NCBI GenBank assembly: GCA_965651265.1
Contig: CBFGRV010000010.1
Coordinates: 1 to 64,000, forward strand
Source: CBFGRV01 sp965651265
Lineage (GTDB): Bacteria > Bacteroidota > Rhodothermia > Rhodothermales > VXPQ01
Length of the DNA: 64,000 nucleotides
Reading direction: 5' to 3'
In this document: positions 8,313 through 14,783 of the stretch, one piece after another
Position numbering within the stretch: position 1 is the stretch's first letter
How the letters are laid out: each line of letters begins with the position of its first letter
The notes under the pieces: generated by a model
Seen by the model: the letters and a program-made list of their open reading frames with translations, nothing else
The model's database searches: none
What the model was told of the DNA's origin: nothing
Program-made: the position numbers and the translations under genes

Positions 8313-9323
8313 CTAGTGGCAAGAAATCGCCCGCGCGTCGTGCCCGGTGCGCCCGGCAATCTCAATCTCGAGCGTCGCATGCGCGATGCCGAAATCATCC
8401 CGCAGCTTGCACTTGACCCGATGCTTGATCTCCTCGATCGCGCTCAAGTCATCCTCCAATACGGCCACATGCGCCTCCAGTGCTACACGCTCCTCATCGA
8501 GTCGCCACAGGTGGACGTGGTGGATCGCGTCGACACCCTCGAGCGCCTCCACCTCGCGCACCATCCTCTCGAAGTCGAAGCCCTTTGGCGCGCTTTCCAT
8601 CAATATGCGAATGGCCGTGCGGATCTCGAGCGCGCCATGCACGATGATATACAGTGCGATCGCCAGCGTGATGGCCGGGTCGATCCAGAAGATCTGGTAT
8701 CTGAGGATCAGGAACCCTCCGACGAGGACGCCGAGTGTGGCCAGCGTGTCGCCCATCATGTGGATGAAGGCAGATCGGATGTTGAGGCTGCTTTTCGCGC
8801 CCTGATAGAGCAGCCACGTGGAGATGGCATCCTCGACGAAAGCGATGGCGCCCACAATGAGCATGGTGCTGCCGGCGACGTCGGACGGTTCGAAAAATCG
8901 GTGAATGGCCTGAGAGATCAGAAAGACGGCAATGACGAACAGCGTCGTCAGGTTGATGAGCGCGCCCACCACCTCGGCGCGGTTGTATCCGAAGGTGCGG
9001 CGCTCGTCCGCCGGTCGTCGCGCGATGCGCCGCGCTGCGTACGAGACGCCGAGCGAAGCTGCATCACTGCCATTGTGGGCGGCATCGGCCAGGAGCGCGA
9101 GACTTCCCGAGAGAAGTCCCCCGACGATCTGCGCGGCCGTGATCCCGACGTTCAGAACGAGCGCGATCAGGAGGTTGCGGCCGCCGGTATCCTCGCCGTG
9201 CCGATGCAGACCGTGCCCGTGTCCTCCGTGGCGATGAGCCCCGTGTCCCGGCGCAGCAGCTTCCCGCGCACGGGAGGTAGCATTGGATTCCTGTTCGATG
9301 ATGTGGTCGTGGACGTGCGGCAT
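8313..9323 (-). CDS. Cation diffusion facilitator (CzcD/ZitB-like zinc efflux)
   Basis: This inner-membrane antiporter exports divalent metals such as Zn2+. The first 48 residues are very rich in histidine (HGAHRHGGHGHGLHRHGED), a metal-sensing or buffering loop. Six transmembrane helices follow. The metal site motifs are SLALLADAAHNGSDA in helix 2 and AFIHMMGDTLATLGVLVGG in helix 5. The cytoplasmic C-terminal domain contains VDAIHHVHLWRLDEERVALEAHV. Usual family length is about 300, so the extra length is the His-rich head. It is separated from neighbouring minus-strand genes by 148 bp and 48 bp. Confidence 0.95.
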   Translation of the reverse strand: MPHVHDHIIEQESNATSRAREAAAPGHGAHRHGGHGHGLHRHGEDTGGRNLLIALVLNVGITAAQIVGGLLSGSLALLADAAHNGSDAASLGVSYAARRIARRPADERRTFGYNRAEVVGALINLTTLFVIAVFLISQAIHRFFEPSDVAGSTMLIVGAIAFVEDAISTWLLYQGAKSSLNIRSAFIHMMGDTLATLGVLVGGFLILRYQIFWIDPAITLAIALYIIVHGALEIRTAIRILMESAPKGFDFERMVREVEALEGVDAIHHVHLWRLDEERVALEAHVAVLEDDLSAIEEIKHRVKCKLRDDFGIAHATLEIEIAGRTGHDARAISCH

Positions 9324-9371
9324 GCCTCACTCACCCCTGGGCGGCCAGAATGTTGCCTTCGCCATCAAAGG

Positions 9372-9947
9372 TCAGGAAGCCCCGGGGTCCTGCTCATCGA
9401 ATAGGTCGGCATCAGCCGGATACGTAAGTCGGCCGTCGTGCACGCGCGCAAAGTGAGTTAGCTCGTGAGGCTCCGTCTTGCCCGGGTCCATGATGTCGTA
9501 AACTCGCCATCCTCGCACCGTCAGTGCGTCCGCGATCAGGCGTCTGTGGCATCGCCACGGAACGGCCTCTGCACACATAATCGCGGTGCGCCGCTGACGA
9601 GCCTCTTGCTCGAGCTCGTGGAGGGCCGTCCGGAATTCATCGGTCCCCATGAAATCTGCATAGGCGGCGAACGCTTCGACGCGCCACCCCCGGCTCGGCG
9701 AGTCGTCCGCCGGCTTGCCGCGACGTCCACCGAGGGCTTCGAAATGCCTGTACGCGATCCCGAGCTCGGAAAGCGATTCGTTGAGCGCACCGGCATTAAA
9801 GTGCGGATAGCGTCGGGAGCCGGGAAAGCGACGCACGTCGGCCAGCAATTCGATACCGTTCTCCTCGAGTAGCTCGGTGAACGACTCGAGTTGGCGCGAC
9901 GAATGTCCGATCGTATAGATCTCGTTCTCGATCGACCTATCTCCCAC
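9372..9947 (-). CDS. DUF488 family protein
   Basis: The sequence shows the DUF488 hallmarks: IYTIGHSSRQLESFTELLEENGIELLADVRRFPGSRRYPHFN at the N-terminus and AIMCAEAVPWRCHRRLIADAL with the conserved Cys-Ala-Glu and Cys-His in the middle. The family has no settled biochemical function; it is thought to be nucleic-acid-related. It is transcribed divergently from the DinB gene over about 150 bp. Confidence 0.9.
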   Translation of the reverse strand: MGDRSIENEIYTIGHSSRQLESFTELLEENGIELLADVRRFPGSRRYPHFNAGALNESLSELGIAYRHFEALGGRRGKPADDSPSRGWRVEAFAAYADFMGTDEFRTALHELEQEARQRRTAIMCAEAVPWRCHRRLIADALTVRGWRVYDIMDPGKTEPHELTHFARVHDGRLTYPADADLFDEQDPGAS

Positions 9948-10041
9948 GTCTTACTTTGATTTTTTGTCGATACCCTCTGTCAGACCCACCAGAGCATTTT
10001 GAGGTCCTGGCTACGTACCGGCCGAATAAATCCAAAAAGCA

Positions 10042-10072
10042 GTTGACTTTTTAGAAATACCACTTAACTTTG
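10042..10072 (+). promoter_or_regulatory. Bacteroidota-type promoter upstream of the DinB gene
   Basis: TTG at 10043-10045 is followed by exactly 19 bases and then TAACTTTG at 10065-10072. This fits the Bacteroidota housekeeping promoter (TTTG near -33, TAnnTTTG near -7). Transcription would start near 10078-10080, just downstream of the ATG at 10074. That argues for the next in-frame ATG at 10104 as the DinB start. Confidence 0.6.
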
Positions 10073-10103
10073 AATGCAAACCTCACAAGCACTCCGACAC
10101 AAT

Positions 10104-10628
10104 ATGTCACAACCCGAAGTCTGGCTGCGTGGACCCATCAATGGTTTTCTACCGCAGGTGATGCCGGTCGCCCACGCGCTCCTTCAAGCGCGCGAAGACC
10201 TAGAGCGCCACGTTCCCGGCATCTCCCCCTCTGAGCTCTGGATTCGTCCGGGCGGGGCCGCCTCCATGGGGTTTCACCTTCGCCACCTGGCGGGCAGTAT
10301 GGATCGCTTGCTCACGTACGCACTTGGTCGATCGCTCGACCGGACGCAGCTGCAGGCCCTGGCCGTCGAATCGGAGCCCGGTGATCCGCCGGCAGAGGCC
10401 GGCGCACTGCTGGACCACGCCCTGAGCACGATCGAGCGTACGCTGGATACAATCCGATCCATCCCGGAGGACGAGCTCTTCGCCGAGCGCCGCGTCGGGC
10501 GAGCGGGCTTGCCCAGCACCACGCTAGGTCTGCTCTTCCATGTGGGAGAGCACACCACGCGTCACGTCGGTCAGTTCATCACCACTAAAAAGGTCGTGCG
10601 TGGCCTCGATCTCGATGAGCCGTTCTGA
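10104..10628 (+). CDS. DinB family protein
   Basis: This is a four-helix-bundle protein of the DinB/YfiT-like superfamily. The metal-site histidines appear in the typical order: GFHLRHLAGSMDRLL in the second helix and LGLLFHVGEHTTRHVGQFI near the C-terminus, giving a His triad for a divalent metal. Members include thiol transferases and many proteins of unknown function, so substrate cannot be assigned. I place the start at 10104 because the promoter at 10042-10072 would initiate after the upstream ATG at 10074. It overlaps the next gene by 14 bases. Confidence 0.9.
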   Translation: MSQPEVWLRGPINGFLPQVMPVAHALLQAREDLERHVPGISPSELWIRPGGAASMGFHLRHLAGSMDRLLTYALGRSLDRTQLQALAVESEPGDPPAEAGALLDHALSTIERTLDTIRSIPEDELFAERRVGRAGLPSTTLGLLFHVGEHTTRHVGQFITTKKVVRGLDLDEPF

Positions 10629-11115
10629 TTCCACCCTTTATCCGGCAGCTGGAGCCTTAGAATCCGATATCCTCCGCCCTCTGAACGGCGCCGGTCTTGA
10701 TCCGGTGGGTGTTCTCCGCGCACAGCGTTACCCGTCCAAATCGGGCGAGCTCTTCCTGATGCGCGACATCGATTTTCGTGCGCGGTCCGAGCACGGCGAG
10801 TTCCTGTTCGCCGGGCGCGTCCACGCCGCCATCCTTCCGCGACGGTACACCATCCCCCCGGGTGCACTCGCTCGCCTGATCGATACTCTCGCGGGCCACC
10901 AGCAGACGCAGGAGCGGCTCACCATGGAGATCCGGCGCGCGATCGATGCCGCGCTCGCGCCTCGCGGCGTCGCCGTGATGCTCGATGCGCACCACGAGAT
11001 GGGTCGCGGCAATGGGGCGCACAGACACCGCCCATCGATCGTCACTTGCTCGACCAGCGGGCTTTACCGCGATGCCGGGCCCTTCGGCGAATTTGTCCGA
11101 CTGGTCCGGAACTAA
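10615..11115 (+). CDS. GTP cyclohydrolase I-like protein lacking the zinc ligands (probable pseudoenzyme)
   Basis: The 166-residue protein aligns with the catalytic domain of FolE: ELFLMRDIDF, GRVHAAILP, ALARLIDTLAGHQQTQERLTMEIRRAIDAAL, APRGVAVMLDAHHEM and a C-terminal GLYRD. In FolE, zinc is held by Cys110, His113 and Cys181 (E. coli numbering). The CEHH motif is here SEHG (58-61), and the HxC motif is HEM (127-129), so all three ligands are replaced. Counterparts of catalytic His112 and His179 remain as His60 and His127. The N-terminal helical region of FolE (about 60 residues) is also missing. The frame is intact. Start 10615 overlaps DinB, suggesting coupling. Normal dihydroneopterin triphosphate synthesis seems unlikely. 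Confidence 0.75.
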   Translation: MSRSDSTLYPAAGALESDILRPLNGAGLDPVGVLRAQRYPSKSGELFLMRDIDFRARSEHGEFLFAGRVHAAILPRRYTIPPGALARLIDTLAGHQQTQERLTMEIRRAIDAALAPRGVAVMLDAHHEMGRGNGAHRHRPSIVTCSTSGLYRDAGPFGEFVRLVRN

Positions 11116-11152
11116 TCCAACATCCTCACCCAAATTCATGGAGGAACGAACT

Positions 11153-11881
11153 ATGCGCAAAATCCGCCTCGTACTCGCCTACCTGATCGGCGGCAGCGCC
11201 CTACTCGGTGCACCCATGGCCGCCGCTTCGACCGCCGGACTCGCCCAGGGCGACAGTCCGGCATCCTATGCAACGCTGGGCGACCAGGTCGCATCCCCGG
11301 CGGCGATACTGTCCGTCCGAGCGGACGATCCAATCAGCCCCTCCGACCTTCAACTCGCCATGCGCGACCTGTGGACGAACCACATCTTCTGGGTTCGCTC
11401 GGTCGTCCTGGCCGCCAATCGCGACGATTCTGGCGCCGCCACAGCGGCGGAAGCGCAGGTAGTTGAGAATGCACGTGCCATTGCCGATGCCGTCATCCCC
11501 TTCTACGGTCAGGAGGGCGCCGATGGGCTCTTCGAGCTGCTTGCCGGCCACTGGGGCGGCATCAAGCAGTACATGGAGGCCGCGTTCGACAACAAAGATG
11601 GGGACAAGGATAAGGCCTCTCAGGCGATCGTCGACAACGCCGAGGCCATCGCGGACTTCCTCGACGGGGCCAATCCGAACCTGCCGAAGGATACGGTGCT
11701 GCCTCTCTTGATGGCGCATGGCGGTCATCACATGCAGCAAATCGAGTTGGTAAAGAAGGGCGATTTCACGCAGGAAGCCACCGTCTGGCGCTCCATGCTC
11801 GATCACATCTATACCGTCTCGGATGCGCTTGCCGGCGCCATCTCGAAGCAATTCCCGGACCTGGTGAAGGCAGAAAAGTAG
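11153..11881 (+). CDS. Exported helical protein, DinB-like context, function unknown
   Basis: The gene has a strong GGAGG Shine-Dalgarno at 11140-11144 and begins with a signal peptide (MRKIRLVLAYLIGGSALLGAPMAAAS). The mature part has two similar halves. Each starts with a Trp/His-rich helix: LRDLW-type DLWTNHIFWVRSVVLAA in the first, and AHGGHHMQQIELVKKGDF with SMLDHIYTVSDALAGAI in the second. In between, DAVIPFYGQEGADGLFELLAGH resembles a recurring, uncharacterised bacterial helical domain. The histidine placement recalls metal-binding four-helix bundles, and it follows a DinB gene, but I cannot assign a function. Confidence 0.75.
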   Translation: MRKIRLVLAYLIGGSALLGAPMAAASTAGLAQGDSPASYATLGDQVASPAAILSVRADDPISPSDLQLAMRDLWTNHIFWVRSVVLAANRDDSGAATAAEAQVVENARAIADAVIPFYGQEGADGLFELLAGHWGGIKQYMEAAFDNKDGDKDKASQAIVDNAEAIADFLDGANPNLPKDTVLPLLMAHGGHHMQQIELVKKGDFTQEATVWRSMLDHIYTVSDALAGAISKQFPDLVKAEK

Positions 11882-12149
11882 TCGACCGCGCCAGTGCCCG
11901 GGTACGCTCGTTAGTGTCGGGCGCTCAGGGTTGACGTTCGGAGGGTGGCTCGCCGAGACTAATTCATGACTCCCGTAGCGCGGCGAGCTCACCGTCCGAG
12001 CAGCGCCCCGAGCGCCTGTTCGAGCGCCTGGCGGAGCCTATCCACGTAGCCCCGGGTGGCCGATTCCGTTAAGCGTCCTGAGGCGCGAGTTTGCACGACA
12101 GGCGCCAAAACGTTATAGTTTCCTTCACGGCACACAATCGAGAAGGCCC

Positions 12150-12410
12150 ATGATCGAGAATCTTGCCGGGCTGCCGCTGAAGGAATTGCTCGAGAAAGCC
12201 CTGGAGTTGGGCGTGGTCGACGGATGGGAGTCGGTGGACGAGGCTGTCGTGGTGGAACTCGCCACGATGCGGATCACCCTCGAGAAGCGATCCGCCAGAC
12301 CCTTCGTGCGAGGCCTACTCCGCGGCTATGAGCGTGCGCTGATGATGGAGCGCGAACACCGCATCAGCAACGACGCGCGGATGGCGCGCCGAAACACGGC
12401 GGCTACGTGA
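12150..12410 (+). CDS. Small conserved-looking protein, unknown
   Basis: This 86-residue, strongly helical and charged protein is preceded by GAGAAGG at good spacing. Its sequence (LPLKELLEKALELGVVDGWESVDEAVVVELATMRITLEKR) has no motif I recognise. The last 8 bases overlap the convergent metallophosphoesterase gene. The 268 bp between it and the upstream exported protein hold no gene that I can see. Coding is supported by the Shine-Dalgarno and composition only. Confidence 0.55.
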   Translation: MIENLAGLPLKELLEKALELGVVDGWESVDEAVVVELATMRITLEKRSARPFVRGLLRGYERALMMEREHRISNDARMARRNTAAT

Positions 12411-13590
12411 CCTGGTTCTCGCGTCGCCCGGTTTTGGGCGTGGGATGTTCCTGGATGCTGCCTTTGTGCAGCGTAATGACGGTCACCTCCGGCAACGCGC
12501 CGATTCGAAGAGGAATCCCCCAGTAGTTGGTGCCCGGACTGATGTAGAGGGTCGCTTTTCCCGACCGGTGCGTACCCATCGCGTGCTCGAGGAAGATGGA
12601 AGCGACGCTCCAGTTCAGCCGGGGAATCGCCACTTGTCCATAGTGGGTGTGACCGCTCAGCGTCAGGTCGACGCCACGATTAGCCAGCTCGGGCCAGAGA
12701 GACGGATTGTGCGCCAGAGCTACGGTAAAGTCATCCCGTGGCACCCGTTCTAACGTACGCTCCACGTCGGGGATGACGCTCTCGTCGGCACCTCCCGGTC
12801 CACCTTTTCCCGCCGGATCTCCGGTTCCGGCGATCCAGAACCTGGCTCCCCGATATTCGAGCGGAATCGCCTCGTTCACCAGGACCGTCCAGCCTAATCG
12901 CTCCATCCCGCTGCGCACATCGGCCCAGCCGGCATAGACGTCGTGGTTACCCGGCACGGCAATCACCCCGAGAGGCGCCGTGAGATGCCTCAGGGCCGCA
13001 CCGAGCGGCTCGACGTCCCGTGCGAAGTCGTCCACCTGGTCGCCGACCAGCGCGATGAGGTCGGGGCGGGCATCCTGCACCGCATCCGCAATGCGCTCGA
13101 GCTGCCGTCGAGACGTATGGGGTCCGACGTGAAGATCCGCGAGCTGAACGATGCGCATTCCGTCGAGCTCCGGCGGAAGCGTGTCGAAGCCAAGATCCAG
13201 GTGGCGGACGACGAGCCTACGGGTCCCGATGTAGCCCCAGATCGACATCCCTACCAGAACCACGCCGGCGCAGGCCACCGCCATCTGCCCGACCTCCCGC
13301 GCCGCCCCGAGCGGCCATCCAGCAACGAGCCCGACGAGGCCCGCAATCGCCAGCAGCGGAAGGAAAAGCTGGGCATACCAGAAAGGTCGAAGGGCCAACA
13401 GTCTCGCCGGCCCCGATGGGTAAAGTCCTCCGCGAAATCCCTGGATCAGGATAAAGACGGGCGCGATGAGAAGCAGCGCGGCCACGAGGATGCCTCCCCA
13501 TCCACCCGGAAACACAGGAGAGAAAAGTGCGCCGAGGACGAGCCACACGAGGGCATTCCAAGCGAACAGCACGCTGAGGAAAATCCACAT
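12403..13590 (-). CDS. Membrane-anchored metallophosphoesterase (YaeI/LpxG-like)
   Basis: Four N-terminal hydrophobic segments span the first about 120 residues. A calcineurin-like phosphoesterase domain follows, with all metal motifs: RIVQLADLHVGPHTS, DLIALVGDQVDD, VPGNHDVYAGW, VALAHNPSL and LSGHTHYGQV. Relatives of this architecture include YkuE/YaeI-type phosphodiesterases, some acting on UDP-diacylglucosamine or related lipids; the substrate here is not known. The C-terminal about 20 residues are charged. Confidence 0.9.
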   Translation of the reverse strand: MWIFLSVLFAWNALVWLVLGALFSPVFPGGWGGILVAALLLIAPVFILIQGFRGGLYPSGPARLLALRPFWYAQLFLPLLAIAGLVGLVAGWPLGAAREVGQMAVACAGVVLVGMSIWGYIGTRRLVVRHLDLGFDTLPPELDGMRIVQLADLHVGPHTSRRQLERIADAVQDARPDLIALVGDQVDDFARDVEPLGAALRHLTAPLGVIAVPGNHDVYAGWADVRSGMERLGWTVLVNEAIPLEYRGARFWIAGTGDPAGKGGPGGADESVIPDVERTLERVPRDDFTVALAHNPSLWPELANRGVDLTLSGHTHYGQVAIPRLNWSVASIFLEHAMGTHRSGKATLYISPGTNYWGIPLRIGALPEVTVITLHKGSIQEHPTPKTGRRENQVT

Positions 13591-13596
13591 CTTGCC

Positions 13597-14205
13597 CTAC
13601 GGAATCGGCACACCATGCCGTTCATCGTCGAGATCCACCCTCCGGAACAGGCCGGGATAATCGGTCACCAGGTAGTCCTCGTCGACCACGATCTCGGATC
13701 TGAATCCGCTCCCGTCGAGGCTCTCGAAAAGGTAGACGCGTTGAGCCAACCTCGTGTAGCGTTGCGTCTGTGGATGCACCGACAAATTCAGCGCCGAGAC
13801 CCAGGCCATTCGGAACTGCCGCTGTTCACCGATAGACATGTGGGATCTGCGAATCGGGAAGCTGTTCGTGAACGGGGTCGGCCAGATGTCGATATCGATG
13901 CAGCCCTCGAGCTCGGGGATGGGTTCACCGTCCGCGTGGTGCCAGTGACCTCGACCGTCGCTTCGTAGATGCAGTGATCCGGCGGAGCGTTCCGTTTCGA
14001 GAGTCAGCTCCGCCTCTTGAAGCTGCCAGGATTCATCCCAGGCGAGGCGATAGGCGATCCGGAATGCGCCGTGGATCTCATCGACTCCGACCACGATGCT
14101 GTCCGCCTCGCCGGGACCCAGGAGCAAGTGCTCCAGCCCAATGCCGGGAAGCTTCTCGTTCCAAAGAGGAATCCAGCAGATCGTGCGGCGTTGCGCATCC
14201 GGCAT
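13597..14205 (-). CDS. Putative glycolipid-binding protein (PF06475-like)
   Basis: The 202-residue protein matches the putative glycolipid-binding family: GIGLEHLLLGPGEADSIVVGVDEIHGAFRIAYRLAWDESW at the start, then GRGHWHHADGEPIPELEGCIDIDIWPTPFTNSFPIRR, and a C-terminal TRLAQRVYLFESLD...VDEDYLVTDYPGLFRRVD. The family forms a beta-barrel-like fold; lipid binding is known for only a few relatives. The gene ends 6 bp before the metallophosphoesterase start, suggesting one transcript. Confidence 0.85.
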   Translation of the reverse strand: MPDAQRRTICWIPLWNEKLPGIGLEHLLLGPGEADSIVVGVDEIHGAFRIAYRLAWDESWQLQEAELTLETERSAGSLHLRSDGRGHWHHADGEPIPELEGCIDIDIWPTPFTNSFPIRRSHMSIGEQRQFRMAWVSALNLSVHPQTQRYTRLAQRVYLFESLDGSGFRSEIVVDEDYLVTDYPGLFRRVDLDDERHGVPIP

Positions 14206-14255
14206 GAATGCTCCATCTACGAGTGCTTGACGGCTCCCTGGTCAGCGGCCGAGAA

Positions 14256-14310
14256 CCAAAAAGCGAAGCCCTCCGGCCATCCCGCGAGGTGACGGGAAAA
14301 CGTGGAGGGC
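14256..14310 (-). terminator. Probable terminator after tRNA-Glu
   Basis: On the minus strand a GCCCTCC...GGAGGGC stem (14268-14310) encloses a smaller CCCG...CGGG hairpin and is followed by TTCGCTTTTTGG. It lies 9 bases beyond the 3' end of tRNA-Glu. Confidence 0.65.
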
Positions 14311-14318
14311 ATTCAGCG

Positions 14319-14391
14319 TACCGCGTACGGGATTCGAACCCGTGTTACCGGCGTGAAAGGCCGGCGTCCTAGACCCCTAGACGAACGCGGC
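14319..14391 (-). tRNA. tRNA-Glu (anticodon TTC)
   Basis: The minus strand folds as a cloverleaf: acceptor GCCGCGT pairs with ACGCGGT (first pair G-U), the anticodon loop is CTTTCAC with TTC at 14355-14357, and the T-arm contains GGGTTCGAATCCC. CCA is not encoded. Confidence 0.95.
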
Positions 14392-14504
14392 ATTTTGACA
14401 ATCATCGCCCCGGAGGCGTTTTTGGGCGCCGATTGACGCGAGGGGATCTGTTGGAGTTCCGACTTAACCGATTCCGCAAACGCCCGTCCGCCTCAACGTA
14501 AGAC

Positions 14505-14541
14505 AAAAAAGCAGCGTGCCGCCTGTCGGCTACCACGCTGC
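14505..14541 (-). terminator. Rho-independent terminator downstream of tRNA-His
   Basis: On the minus strand the perfect 8-bp stem GCAGCGTG/CACGCTGC (14511-14541) is followed directly by TTTTTTG. A further hairpin (GATCGC...GCGATC) lies between this and the tRNA. Confidence 0.85.
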
Positions 14542-14625
14542 TCCACCGAGAACCGGTACGTACCCAGAGCCTCTGAAGGCTGCATGCGTTCCGATCGCCT
14601 CGGCCATCGAGGGGGCGATCTCAAG

Positions 14626-14700
14626 GGTGACCGATGGGATTTGAACCCACGGCCTCCAGGGCCACAACCTGGCGCTCTAACCAGCTGAGCTACGGTCACC
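14626..14700 (-). tRNA. tRNA-His (anticodon GTG)
   Basis: The cloverleaf has acceptor GTGACCG/CGGTCAC, anticodon loop TTGTGGC with GTG, and T-arm GGGTTCAAATCCC. The extra G-1 characteristic of tRNA-His is encoded at 14700 and can face C73 at 14626. Confidence 0.95.
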
Positions 14701-14783
14701 GTGTTCATCGTCAAACTACTTCGAGGCATCCTTAGTTGCCGTGAAGACTCGATAGAACCCGAATCCGCACGAAGTCCGCAATT

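Noticed and set aside
10021..10040. Further copy of the ~35-bp repeat (AATAAATCC)
   Set aside because: Only about 10 bases match; the palindromic core is missing.
12943..13968. 341-codon open frame on the plus strand
   Set aside because: Antisense to the metallophosphoesterase and glycolipid-binding genes; highly charged, no family pattern.
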